From: Ancylobacter polymorphus
GTDB lineage: Bacteria > Pseudomonadota > Alphaproteobacteria > Rhizobiales > Xanthobacteraceae
Assembly (NCBI RefSeq): GCF_022836935.1
Contig: NZ_CP083239.1
Span: forward strand, 310,001 to 374,000
Length of the DNA: 64,000 bases
Direction: 5' to 3'
Shown here: positions 47,132 through 56,148 of the stretch, one piece after another
Layout of the letters: every line of letters begins with the position of its first letter
Position numbering within the stretch: the first letter of the stretch is position 1
Translations under genes and position numbers: made by a program
The notes under the pieces: model-generated
Database searches by the model: none
Told to the model about the DNA's origin: nothing
The model's input: only the letters and a program-made list of their open reading frames with translations

Positions 47132-48715
47132 ATGACATCAAAAATGATCAAAAAACCGGCAAACATTTCCGATCATTTCGAGCAGTTGCGACCTGCAATA
47201 ATACGGTCTACCGGATCCACTCCGTCGGAGCGTTACCTAGCAAAATTATCAGATAGAACCTTCTTGAATCTATGGTCTTATCCAAATCCATTTCGAGCGC
47301 AAAAACTATCGGGAAATGGTGAAGGTAAAGAGCTGTGCGATCTTCTTGTTGTATGTGAACCACACATTATTGTGTTTTCCGAGAAAAATATAACTTGGCC
47401 AAATACAAATCTCGATGTTGCGTGGCCACGGTGGTTTCGAAAGGCCGTATTAGCGGCAGCATCTCAGCTGAAGGGCGCCGAACGATGGATCAAAGATTTT
47501 CCAGATCGTATATTTCTTGATCGTGAGTGCAAAGAAAAATTTCCACTTAATCTCCCATCTCTGGAAAAGCGACGCGTTCACCGAGTCGTCGTTGCACGAG
47601 GAGCTGCCGAAGCCTGTCGTGGCTATTTTGAAGGCGGCCTTGGGACGCTTATTATTGATCCGTCCATCAAAGGAGAGGATCATTGTCGGCCCGCGTCACA
47701 GACCTACTCTCCCTTTACCGTGGGAGATATTGACCCTAGTGGCGATTTTGTGCATGTTTTTGACGAAACTGCACTTGATATTGTAATGAATGAACTTGAT
47801 ACAATTTCCGACTTCACTGAATATTTAGATAAGCGATCAGCTTTCATACGATCCGGGCACCTTGGATTGGCTCATGGAGAAGAAGACTTACTTGCCTATT
47901 ATGCAGTTCGAATGAACGAAAATGGCGAGCACGACTTCACTCCACCAAATGGCGTCATATGGAAAGACGGTGACATTCTAGCCATAGGGCCAGGGCACTA
48001 TAAGTCCTACATATCGAGCCCTGAGTACTCGGCACGAGCTAAAGCAAATGAAAATTCATATGCTTGGGATCGTTTGATTGAGACCTTCACAAATCATATG
48101 TTGGGAGGAACATCTATTGTTCTTCCTGGATTTGAATACTCTCTAACCGAAAGCGAGATTGCTGTCAGACATATGGCTTTACAGAATCGCTTTCTCCGGC
48201 GAAGCCATAGTGAAGCGATACTTGGTGCCTTAGAGAGAGGCCGTCATGGCGACTCATTCTTTCGAGCTATGATCTCCCCGGAAGGCTCGCCCCGCCACGA
48301 GACGGGGTTCTTTTTCCTTACCCTTAAATACAAAGACTGGATGGACGAGACAGGCGGGTATGAAAAATATAGGCTGATGCGGACGCATTACCTTAAGACA
48401 TATGCTCAGTCATTTTTGATGAAGTACCCACGCATGCAGAGAATTATCGGCATAGCAATGGAACCCCCAGGTCAAGGGCGAGGAGCTTCGGAAGACATAA
48501 TATATGGAATACAATCGGAATGGACGGAAATTGACCGCCAGAACGCTCAAAGAGACTGCGAGGAACTTGGCATTATGAGAAATGTCCAAGAAAAGAACCA
48601 TCACAGCGCGGAATTCCCCCTAGCCTCGCCCACCAAAACACGAGCCAATCAAGGATTTTATGGGAACCGCAAACAGCGCAGAGCACAGGCAGCACGTGAA
48701 CGAAAGAATCGCTAG
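47132..48715 (+). CDS. Hypothetical protein, nuclease-like motif, low-GC (candidate defence gene)
   Basis: I do not recognise a named family. The 527-residue product has, near residues 68-90, GEGKELCDLLVVCEPHIIVFSEKN. Its E, D and E-X-K spacing resembles the PD-(D/E)XK restriction-nuclease fold; this is a motif resemblance only. The rest has no obvious domain. The C-terminus is basic (NRKQRRAQAARERKNR). Base composition is far lower in GC than its neighbours, with AT-rich codons, so a separate recent origin is likely. Position as cargo beside the integrase is where defence genes are often found. Confidence 0.75.
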   Translation: MTSKMIKKPANISDHFEQLRPAIIRSTGSTPSERYLAKLSDRTFLNLWSYPNPFRAQKLSGNGEGKELCDLLVVCEPHIIVFSEKNITWPNTNLDVAWPRWFRKAVLAAASQLKGAERWIKDFPDRIFLDRECKEKFPLNLPSLEKRRVHRVVVARGAAEACRGYFEGGLGTLIIDPSIKGEDHCRPASQTYSPFTVGDIDPSGDFVHVFDETALDIVMNELDTISDFTEYLDKRSAFIRSGHLGLAHGEEDLLAYYAVRMNENGEHDFTPPNGVIWKDGDILAIGPGHYKSYISSPEYSARAKANENSYAWDRLIETFTNHMLGGTSIVLPGFEYSLTESEIAVRHMALQNRFLRRSHSEAILGALERGRHGDSFFRAMISPEGSPRHETGFFFLTLKYKDWMDETGGYEKYRLMRTHYLKTYAQSFLMKYPRMQRIIGIAMEPPGQGRGASEDIIYGIQSEWTEIDRQNAQRDCEELGIMRNVQEKNHHSAEFPLASPTKTRANQGFYGNRKQRRAQAARERKNR

Positions 48716-48760
48716 CTTCTCCGTGAGTGCATTCTTCTAAGCGTAGAATATCATAGCGCA

Positions 48761-49414
48761 CTAGACCCTCTCCAGCACCCGCTTAACCTGCATGGCCGTC
48801 CATTGGCCGCCACGCGATGTCGCCACCTGCATGTCATTAAGCGCTCCGGCGATACTGGCGAGGGTTCGGCCTGACTGGCGCAAGGGGCCGATGATCTGCA
48901 TGACCTTCCGGGCCTCTGCCGCCGCCTTCTCCTGAATGGCAGCATTGCGCTTCATGGTGGCGTCCCGGAGCCCTCCAAGCTGCCTCCCCTTCTCCTTGGC
49001 GATGGCGAGAGCGGCCTTGGTGCGCTTGGAGATGAAGTCGCGCTCCTGCTCCGCCAGCGCTGCGTAGATATGAAGCTGGAAGTTATCCGCGAAGGGCATG
49101 GAGGCGACCCGGAGCCGCACCCGCTTGTCGTCCATGATGCCAGCGATGAAGGACACCTTGCGGCTCAAGCGGTCCAGCTTGGCGATGAGAAGCTCCGCGC
49201 CAGTCTCCCGCACCAGCTTCAGGGCAGCGGCCAATTGCGGGCGGTCATCACTCTTGCCTGAGAGGATGTCCCGAAACTCCCCGATTACCTCCCAAGGCTC
49301 CTCTGAGAAGTTAGTGAGGAAGATTTCTATGTCTCTACGCTGCGCCTCCAGACCAAGGCCGCTCTTTCCTTGATCCTCGGTGCTCACTCGCGTGTAGATG
49401 ACATAGCGTTTCAT
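48761..49414 (-). CDS. Serine recombinase (resolvase/invertase type)
   Basis: A 217-residue recombinase. The catalytic Ser is in YVIYTRVSTEDQGKSGLGLEAQRR (residues about 4-27). GAELLIAKLDRLSRKVSFIAGIM and AEQERDFISKRTKAALAIAKEKGRQLG are the resolvase core and E-helix. The C-terminal helix-turn-helix includes GRTLASIAGALNDMQVATSRGGQWTAMQVKRVLER. The ATG at 49414 begins at the conserved fold; one six codons upstream is possible. It could resolve multimers or invert a segment, but no paired inversion sites were found. Confidence 0.92.
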   Translation of the reverse strand: MKRYVIYTRVSTEDQGKSGLGLEAQRRDIEIFLTNFSEEPWEVIGEFRDILSGKSDDRPQLAAALKLVRETGAELLIAKLDRLSRKVSFIAGIMDDKRVRLRVASMPFADNFQLHIYAALAEQERDFISKRTKAALAIAKEKGRQLGGLRDATMKRNAAIQEKAAAEARKVMQIIGPLRQSGRTLASIAGALNDMQVATSRGGQWTAMQVKRVLERV

Positions 49415-49696
49415 GGCGCGGCTTCCCTTCATGTGCCTTGCTGATGATTCTCCTTCGCTAATTATCTAATGTCAACGTTGGTTGTGGATGTTATTTCGCG
49501 GCAGGGAAGCGCCGAGGGGGTGCCCGGCAAGCCGCCAGCGGGCCGAACCCTCACGCAAAGACCACGGGGGCACCCCCCACCCACCCACCGGGGGGAAAGC
49601 TGTCAATTGCCACGTATGTTCGAGAATTCGCGTGAGGCACCCGTGGGGCAATCCGGGAGGCTGGATAGGCGGCTCCGGGGGGCGGGTGGCGGAGGG

Positions 49697-50377
49697 TCAG
49701 TCGTCCAGTTGGACCACGATACGAATGGGCGGCTCCTCGCCTTCCACAACATCGCGACCATGGTTCGGGTGATAGCCGGCGGCGATCTCCGCCACCTCAC
49801 GCGCCCTAACGGCCTCCTCCTCGGTGTCGAACCGACCAAGCTCCATCTTTACGCCGTCCACGGTGATCCTGGCGCGTAGCTTCTTGCTGCCCGGCAACCG
49901 ATCAATTCCCAACGGAAGAAGGCGACCATTGCAGCGGCGCCCCAAGTTCTGCCGGTTCTCCGAGGACGTGACAGGACGAAGGTTCTTCCATCGGTTGTCG
50001 TCGCGGCGATGGTTGATGTGGTCCAATTCCGTCTCCGGCCATGCCCCCGTCTGCATTAACCACGCGAGGCGGTGCTCGGGGTAGCGGCGGCCGAAGATGC
50101 GAACTCCCCGGTATCCCGTGTCCGTTTTCAGCGTACCAGCCTGCCGCCCTGCGTACTTACTGTTCCAAGTCCGATGCTCGGCGTCAGTCGTGAACCACTT
50201 CCGGGGTCGCACCCGCCAAATCATCATGCCCGTCTCCGGGTTATACTCAAGGAACTCACGGGCAATCTCGGCGGTGACTTCGGGGGAGACCTGAGGGTTT
50301 CTCTCGTTCATTGATCCTTTATCCTTCATAGGAGCCCGGAGGAGCTTCATGGCCTCCTTCCGGGTTCTTCGCGGCAT
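49697..50377 (-). CDS. HNH endonuclease with C-terminal AP2-like DNA-binding domain
   Basis: A 226-residue protein of the phage homing-endonuclease type. The HNH motif lies near 105-145: EHRLAWLMQTGAWPETELDHINHRRDDNRWKNLRPVTSSENRQN. The C-terminal part, VKMELGRFDTEEEAVRAREVAEIAAGYHPNHG, matches the AP2/ERF-like fold of these enzymes. GGAGG lies 5 nt before the ATG at 50377. It lies 282 nt upstream of the serine recombinase gene on the same strand. Confidence 0.9.
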   Translation of the reverse strand: MPRRTRKEAMKLLRAPMKDKGSMNERNPQVSPEVTAEIAREFLEYNPETGMMIWRVRPRKWFTTDAEHRTWNSKYAGRQAGTLKTDTGYRGVRIFGRRYPEHRLAWLMQTGAWPETELDHINHRRDDNRWKNLRPVTSSENRQNLGRRCNGRLLPLGIDRLPGSKKLRARITVDGVKMELGRFDTEEEAVRAREVAEIAAGYHPNHGRDVVEGEEPPIRIVVQLDD

Positions 50378-50915
50378 CGGCACCTCCACGTGCTACGCCT
50401 AATGGAGACTGCCGATTTACGTGATGCTCACGGGACGAGCGGCCCCGATGCCCCATCGCATGGGCGCACTTACAGGCACCGCGAGGCGGGCGCCTGAGGC
50501 GGAGACCCATTGGCAGCGATGGGAGAGAGCGGCGGGAGAGCGCGAGGCCGGCATGGGGGCGGTGCTAGAGGGGGCCGAAGGCGGGGCGGCGATGGCGGGG
50601 GCGATGGCGGGGGGCCCGATGGGATGGGCCGGCCATCCGTCGAGAGGGTGACTGAGAGGAGGAGGTGCTTGAGGTGGAGGGGATATTCATCCGCCCCCCT
50701 CCCGTCATAGAGGGATGCTTAGGGTTATCCGGTAGCTACTCAGTGACATTGAGCACTATAGACCGGCACACCTCTAGCCCCCCTCTCGGTGAAATAAGAG
50801 GTCGTTGATGGTCGAAGACCAGACCTCCACCTTGTGACCTAGAGACCCCACCTAGAGCCACCTCCCCCCATTAGTGGCCGGTTAGCAGAAATATCCCGAA
50901 GCGATGGAATTTTAA
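50378..50915. other. Gene-free, repeat-rich interval of the element
   Basis: No convincing gene in about 540 bases. The left part (50505-50640) is very G-rich on the plus strand. A hairpin with arms GGAGGGG and CCCCTCC lies at 50676-50702. Short repeats of the ACCTAGAG/ACCTC type occur at 50770-50870. An origin or regulatory region is possible but not shown. Confidence 0.5.
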
Positions 50916-50916
50916 C

Positions 50917-50946
50917 TTGTAAGTCTGCGATTCTATCGAGTAGAAT
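50917..50946 (+). promoter_or_regulatory. Sigma-70-like promoter of the candidate small RNA
   Basis: TTGTAA (50917-50922) and TAGAAT (50941-50946) are separated by 18 nt. Transcription would begin near 50953, 86 nt before the terminator end. Confidence 0.5.
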
Positions 50947-50952
50947 GCTTCC

Positions 50953-51038
50953 TGCCTGATGATTGCAGCCGCGATGGTCCGGCCTTCAAGCTACAGCCAA
51001 ATGGGAAGGGTCAGACGGGGCAAACGTCTGACCCTTTT
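50953..51038 (+). ncRNA. Candidate small RNA, about 86 nt, ending in a terminator
   Basis: Promoter-like boxes and a strong terminator frame a noncoding stretch of about 86 nt on the plus strand. Between them, 50985-51004 reads TTCAAGCTACAGCCAAATGG, close to the array repeat (TTCAAGAAGAAGCC then TAATTGG at 56880), with about 15 of 21 positions shared. The RNA runs towards the 3' end of the polymerase-like gene on the opposite strand. Transcription is not shown; the match may be chance. Confidence 0.45.
51008..51038 (+). terminator. Intrinsic terminator
   Basis: GGGTCAGACG and CGTCTGACCC form a perfect 10-bp stem with a 7-nt loop and four T follow on the plus strand. It lies 13 nt past the stop of the convergent polymerase-like gene and may serve both. 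Confidence 0.9.
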
Positions 51039-51050
51039 CCATGTCGTCCA

Positions 51051-52382
51051 TCACGCCGCGCCAATAGTGGGCCGCCTTACGGCCTTCTCCCGCACGGGGA
51101 GAGCCTGACCAAGTTCCCGCGCCGATACGGCCTGCATCACCTCCATGGCCTCCTCTCGGTCGGATATGCGGACCTGAAGGCCATCGTGAAGCGATTGCGT
51201 CGGAATTTCCCGTGCCTCCAGTTCCAGAAGCACCGCCATGAGAAGCCGGCTCTCATCGGCCATAAGCTCCACTCCGATGTCTGTCCCGAAGCAGCCCGCA
51301 ATGGCAGGGTGCCGCCGGGCCATCGCCTCGTGCAAACGCTGGGCATTCCACCCGTGAGGCAGCGCGGCCTTAAGCTCTGGCGCCAGCCGGCGCATCTCTG
51401 TGGACCGCGAGAGGAGCGAGAGGAGCCCCAGCTTGGCGCCTTGGCGGTGCTCCTCCAGTCCGGGGATGTCATAAGCGTCGCTATTCGGGATGCCGCCTGT
51501 AACCCGGAGATACGCCAGCATGGCAAAGCAGGAGGCGAAATCGATGTCACATATTGCCTCGCCATCAATGGCAATGCGGTGCCGCTCGGTCGACTTCAGG
51601 TTCTGCCACCAGCCTCCCACCAGCCGGCCGTTGAGGTTGAACGCGGGGGTGTCCTGAGGAGAGCGAAGGAGGAACGTCCGCCGAAGGGCTACCGGCACCT
51701 GAGGCTCCCCGTCGAACGTCATGGCGGAGGCGTTGAGGAAGGCATTGAGCCGCTGGACCTCGGAGCGGAGCCGATTGGTCTCCTCCGTATCGTCATAGGG
51801 CATCAGCGCCTTGGGCATCGGGTTGTTCCCGAAGGGAGCCTCCCCGGTGCGGGCATTGAGCCAAATCGCCTCCCCGCCTCGCTCCCGGCCGATGTCCCGG
51901 AGGCGGACACCATGGCTCTCCAAGTCTGCCTTGAACGCCTCAGTGGGCTCCACCGTGGTGGCGAGCTGCTTGTAGAGATATGGGTACCGTTTCAGGACTC
52001 CTATCGTCTCCAGCGCCGCGAGCGTCTCCGCTAGGATGCGCCTCGGGTAATCCGCGCGGTCGTATCTCGTGGCCTTGGTCTTGGCGGTGGATACGCCGAG
52101 GCGGGTGGAAGGCGCCGCGTGGGGGCTGAGTGCAAGAGCCGCGAGGTTCGCCACGAGGTTGGCGACGGCAAGCTCCTTCCGGGCCAGTGCATCGCGGCGG
52201 GCGGCGCGGGTGACGGGAGCACGGGGTGCGGCGGCTGAGAGGCGGGACATGATGGTGTCGGTGAGTGCCTTCAGCGCATCCCCCTGACAGGTAAGCCAAG
52301 GGTCTATGAAGACGGACGTGAAGTCGCCTCGGCGTTCCTCCCCTGCCCCGCCAGCCGGTCGGCTTGGAGGAAAAATGGTCAT
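51051..52382 (-). CDS. Polymerase-palm-like protein of uncharacterised family
   Basis: A 443-residue protein. NGRLVGGWWQNLK (about 251-263) and then AIDGEAICDIDFASCFAMLAYLRVTGG precede three segments that resemble family A polymerase motifs: motif A with D281 in DIDFAS, an R313-X3-K317 motif in EHRQGAKLGLLS, and motif C with H399-D400 in SLHDGLQV. Family A polymerases and T7-like RNA polymerases share these motifs, but the rest is much shorter than either. It may be an inactive or novel polymerase-like enzyme. AGGA lies 8 nt before the ATG. It follows the giant gene by 95 nt on the same strand. Confidence 0.72.
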   Translation of the reverse strand: MTIFPPSRPAGGAGEERRGDFTSVFIDPWLTCQGDALKALTDTIMSRLSAAAPRAPVTRAARRDALARKELAVANLVANLAALALSPHAAPSTRLGVSTAKTKATRYDRADYPRRILAETLAALETIGVLKRYPYLYKQLATTVEPTEAFKADLESHGVRLRDIGRERGGEAIWLNARTGEAPFGNNPMPKALMPYDDTEETNRLRSEVQRLNAFLNASAMTFDGEPQVPVALRRTFLLRSPQDTPAFNLNGRLVGGWWQNLKSTERHRIAIDGEAICDIDFASCFAMLAYLRVTGGIPNSDAYDIPGLEEHRQGAKLGLLSLLSRSTEMRRLAPELKAALPHGWNAQRLHEAMARRHPAIAGCFGTDIGVELMADESRLLMAVLLELEAREIPTQSLHDGLQVRISDREEAMEVMQAVSARELGQALPVREKAVRRPTIGAA

Positions 52383-52476
52383 GGGTCATCCTGCCTGCGG
52401 AATGGCATCGGGGTCGCTCCGGGTTGTCGGATTAGGAATGCGGAGGAGGCGCCGAACGCCTCCCCCAGTGCCGCCG

Positions 52477-55400
52477 CTACTTCGGCCGCAAAGCGTCCAG
52501 TATCTGTTGACTGCCGGATTGCTGCGCCTGCCGCCGCTCCCGGCTCTTCTGATAGGCGCCCATGGCCTCCTGCTGGCGCTTTCGGACCAGCGGGGAGAGG
52601 ACATCAAGATTTTCCACAATCAGAGCCCTACGAGCAGCGTCGCGATATGTCTGCACCGCTTGCCCCAAATGGTACAGTCGTGTCCCCTTGATGTTGGCCG
52701 CGCCATCTTCCATATCCTGATACGCTTCAGCCCTGATGATCGGCAGCAAATGCTGTTTCAGACTACTGTATCCAGGAATATGACCCGAAAGTACTTGAAG
52801 CCTCTCATAGGCATTTTGGCCGTTCTTCAGCGTTATGTCTCTTAGGTCCAGCCCTTCAACGATGGGACTGACACGGCCAATGCTCTTTCCGGTCTCGACC
52901 ATCAGGCGGTTATTCTCCGCCTCCACTAGGTCACTCTCTTGAGACGTAAGAAGACTAATCGACCTCTCGACCGGATCGCCCCAAACATCAATGGCCTTCG
53001 GCAGGGTTTCGCTGAGACCCGGAAGCCCCCGCTTCAGACTATCCACAAACCCCCTCGCCTCCCGGAGATACGGGTCGGGATTGAGCCCCCGGAGAGCCGA
53101 GGAAAGCGGTATAGCGCTGCCGGCAATGGAGGCGAGGTATCGCTCCGCCCGGTCCCCCGATGGATCGCTAAGGGCCTCAAGAGCCTGATGCATGCTCTGG
53201 AGAAACGTGCGGTCAGAGAATGCTTTGGCTAGCGTCATGGCGATAGCCCCGATGCCCTTCTCCGCGTCGGAGCCTTCAGGGTCCAGCCGCATCATCTCCA
53301 CAAGGTCGGCAACGATGGACATGGTCATGCCCGCCGGGTCCACCCGTCCCATCGGAATATACTTCCGAGACCCGTCGCCACCCTCCACGACATAGGCATA
53401 AGGCTGCCATCCGGTGGCCCGCAGTTCCTTCTGGAGCGCCGGGTCGGACGGCCCGCCTCCGGTGATCCGCCCGTTCAATGCCAGCAAGGCGCTAAGGGCA
53501 CTGAACGTCATCCCCAAAGCCATCTGGCCCATGGCCTGCGCCTGTTGCTCCGTACCGGAGCCGCCGAAGAAGTCCGTCTTATACTCCCGCTGGAGAAGGT
53601 TGAGGCCGGGCGTCATCTTCCAGCCGTAGCGCAAGACATTCACGGGCGTCTTCACGAACGGCATGACAAAGGTCAGCACAGGGTGACGCGCACGGGCCTG
53701 CTGGATGGTAGCGCCGAGCGTTCCCGAGAGCAGTTCCTGCTGGAAGGTGCTTACCTGCGCCTCTTGCAGCGCCCTTTGGTCCAGAGCTTGGCCAGTGGCC
53801 GGGTCGATTGCCTTCTCCAGTTCGCGACCGACGAACCGCCGAAACTCCTCCCCTTTGAGCCCCTTGGCGTTCGCCTCCACGGCGGCCCCCGCCTGAACAT
53901 ATGCCCGGTAGCGGAGCGTCTTGAAGAACTCATCCGCCGCCCCGAGGGTGCGCGTAGGGAGACCGACGATGTTCCGATAGTTCGCCGCCATCCATGCGTT
54001 TTGGGCGAGGTCTAGAACGCCGTTGACCGGCTTCCACGGCAAGGGCTGTTGAGCCGTCCGCACCGACGTGCCGCCCTGGAACGTCTCGGTGTTGTGTGGC
54101 GAGAGGATAGAGTCGCCGCGCACGAAGGCGTCTTTCATAGCCGTCCAGGCATCGCCAAGGGACGACGCCGTATATGCGTATTCTCGGATGGCCTGCGACC
54201 GCAGAGCGTTCCCGCCCCGCTTCGATCCTACCGCGAGAGACCCGAGCAGCTTTTCGGTCGGTCGCCCGGCCAGCATGTAAAGGTTTGAAGCGATGTTCAC
54301 CACATGGGTCGGCCAGAGCCACAAGAGCGAGTTGGTGAGAGAATACGCCGCCTCATCCATCACGCGTGTGAGGAAGGAAGGGTCAGCAATTCGCATCAGT
54401 TGCTGGGGGTCTCCCTTGGTCTGGTAAATCAGGTCCGCGAGCTTCTCCGGGTCCACTGCCTTGATCTTCTGAACGTCCTCCGGGCTGAACTGGAATTGTC
54501 CCCGCATGCGACGCAGCGCCCGGCCGGCATTGGACGACATGGAGCGGGCGGACGCCAGTAGGTCCGCCGATGCGGAGAGACGTGCCTTAAGCTCCCCCGT
54601 GGCCCGAACCGTATCGGCCTCCATGCCGTTGCGGATGCGGAAAGCGAGGTCATAGGTGTCCTGAAACATGCGATTGGCGAGCAAATAGCCGGCCTCCATG
54701 TTCGCCACCATTTCCCCGGCCGCGTTGCCGGCCTTAGTGATCTGCCCCATCAGCATAGCCGGGTCTTCCCCGAACATATCAGCGCGGGCTTGGACCATGG
54801 AGGACACCCGAGCGTCCGAGAGAATGTCTCCGCCCTTGGCGATATCCATCTGGCTCTTGAGGACCCGCGCCGAAGTCTCCATGAACGTCATCACCTCGTC
54901 GGTGCCCCGCAGCTTCTGCCACGGCAGGGAGGTGGTGGAGCGTAGCGCGACCTGCCCAGCCTCGGCGGCGGCCTCACGCGATCCGTACCGCTTGATGGCG
55001 GAAAGCTCCGCATCGGTAGACTTCAGGATAGCGCCGAGGGCCTCGTCGGTGACCTCGCCCCTCGCCATCGCCTGCGCGGCTTCGTCCGCCGAGATAGCAG
55101 AGGGCGATGCGGCAGAGCCGGGCGTGGCCGGAACCTCGTCAGCGGCACGAACCGCGCCGGGCGTGAGGTTGTCGTTAGCGGGTCCAGTCTCCGGGAGCTT
55201 GGCGGCATCTATCTGTTCGTTCTGATTGGCGGCCTTCGGCGGCATAGCCCCCGGCTCGTCCCCTGTGCGCACCCCGATGTCCGCCTGCCGTCCGGCTCCA
55301 AGCGGCTCCCCGCCCGTGTCGTTGGCTGGAGCGCCTAGATTCATCGCCGGGGTATTGTCATTCACGCTCGGCGGTGTGGCCTCCTCGGTGACGCGAGCGC

Positions 55401-56148
55401 CGGGGGAGTATGGTGCATCCACGTCCACCGCCGGGCTCACCTCCTCCGGCTCCATGGCTTGCGCTATGCCTTCGGGCTCGCCTCGGCGGAGGAGCTTGAA
55501 GGCTTTCACCGCCCCGATCAGCGCGAGGTCGATACCGAGCCCCTCGACGGCGTTCTTGAAGCGCCCTTCGGCCGCGCTGTCCGTAGGGTCGGAGGCGAGA
55601 TAGGCGGTTACGGGGTTCCGCAGCGCGGGCACTGACTGGATAAGGTCGGACAGCCGTTGCTCGTGCGGGTCCATCACGAGACCCGTGGCGACGGCCGCCT
55701 TGCCCATCTCGAAGGCCGTCTTGGACTTCTGGAGAACCTTCAGCGGCGCAGCGATTTTGCCCACGCCGACCATCCCCGTGACAAACTGCGAGACGCCCAT
55801 GGCGGCAGCATTGACCGGGCTGGCATTGGAGAGTTCCTTCGCTCGCCCCTCAAAGGACCGCCGGAAAGCCCACTTGTCTTCCTCCGCCGGCTCCCCAACG
55901 AAGAAATCCTTCGTCTCCAGAGCGGCCTTGCCAATGCCCGCGCCCATGGAGCGCCAAACCGCCTCCGCCCCATTCAGGGCACGCACGACGGCATACGGTT
56001 GTTTTGGCGCAGTGGTCTCTGGTGCTGTCGCGGTGGAGGGAGAGGAAGCGGGCGGCGCCGCGTTCGCGGGGGATGTCGCCGGGGCTGCATCAGGCTCCGC
56101 TTTGTCTACCGCGTCGATGGCCTGCTGGAAGATATCGTCGTCGTTCAT
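52477..56148 (-). CDS. Large phage-type protein, internal virion/LPD-like
   Basis: A 1223-residue protein. The first 350 residues are Pro/Ala/Glu-rich and mostly low complexity, with short folded segments. A region near 620-900 contains SLLWLWPTHVVNIASNLYMLAGRPTEKLLGSL, AADEFFKTLRYRAYVQAGAAVEANAKGLKG and HPVLTFVMPFVKTPVNVLRYGWKMTPGL. These resemble the large polyvalent or ejection-type proteins of podovirus-like phages; this is family-pattern recognition only. GGGGAGA lies 7 nt before the ATG at 56148; the frame extends to 56172. No other virion genes lie beside it. It may be a DNA-ejection or membrane-acting protein. Confidence 0.75.
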   Translation of the reverse strand: MNDDDIFQQAIDAVDKAEPDAAPATSPANAAPPASSPSTATAPETTAPKQPYAVVRALNGAEAVWRSMGAGIGKAALETKDFFVGEPAEEDKWAFRRSFEGRAKELSNASPVNAAAMGVSQFVTGMVGVGKIAAPLKVLQKSKTAFEMGKAAVATGLVMDPHEQRLSDLIQSVPALRNPVTAYLASDPTDSAAEGRFKNAVEGLGIDLALIGAVKAFKLLRRGEPEGIAQAMEPEEVSPAVDVDAPYSPGARVTEEATPPSVNDNTPAMNLGAPANDTGGEPLGAGRQADIGVRTGDEPGAMPPKAANQNEQIDAAKLPETGPANDNLTPGAVRAADEVPATPGSAASPSAISADEAAQAMARGEVTDEALGAILKSTDAELSAIKRYGSREAAAEAGQVALRSTTSLPWQKLRGTDEVMTFMETSARVLKSQMDIAKGGDILSDARVSSMVQARADMFGEDPAMLMGQITKAGNAAGEMVANMEAGYLLANRMFQDTYDLAFRIRNGMEADTVRATGELKARLSASADLLASARSMSSNAGRALRRMRGQFQFSPEDVQKIKAVDPEKLADLIYQTKGDPQQLMRIADPSFLTRVMDEAAYSLTNSLLWLWPTHVVNIASNLYMLAGRPTEKLLGSLAVGSKRGGNALRSQAIREYAYTASSLGDAWTAMKDAFVRGDSILSPHNTETFQGGTSVRTAQQPLPWKPVNGVLDLAQNAWMAANYRNIVGLPTRTLGAADEFFKTLRYRAYVQAGAAVEANAKGLKGEEFRRFVGRELEKAIDPATGQALDQRALQEAQVSTFQQELLSGTLGATIQQARARHPVLTFVMPFVKTPVNVLRYGWKMTPGLNLLQREYKTDFFGGSGTEQQAQAMGQMALGMTFSALSALLALNGRITGGGPSDPALQKELRATGWQPYAYVVEGGDGSRKYIPMGRVDPAGMTMSIVADLVEMMRLDPEGSDAEKGIGAIAMTLAKAFSDRTFLQSMHQALEALSDPSGDRAERYLASIAGSAIPLSSALRGLNPDPYLREARGFVDSLKRGLPGLSETLPKAIDVWGDPVERSISLLTSQESDLVEAENNRLMVETGKSIGRVSPIVEGLDLRDITLKNGQNAYERLQVLSGHIPGYSSLKQHLLPIIRAEAYQDMEDGAANIKGTRLYHLGQAVQTYRDAARRALIVENLDVLSPLVRKRQQEAMGAYQKSRERRQAQQSGSQQILDALRPK

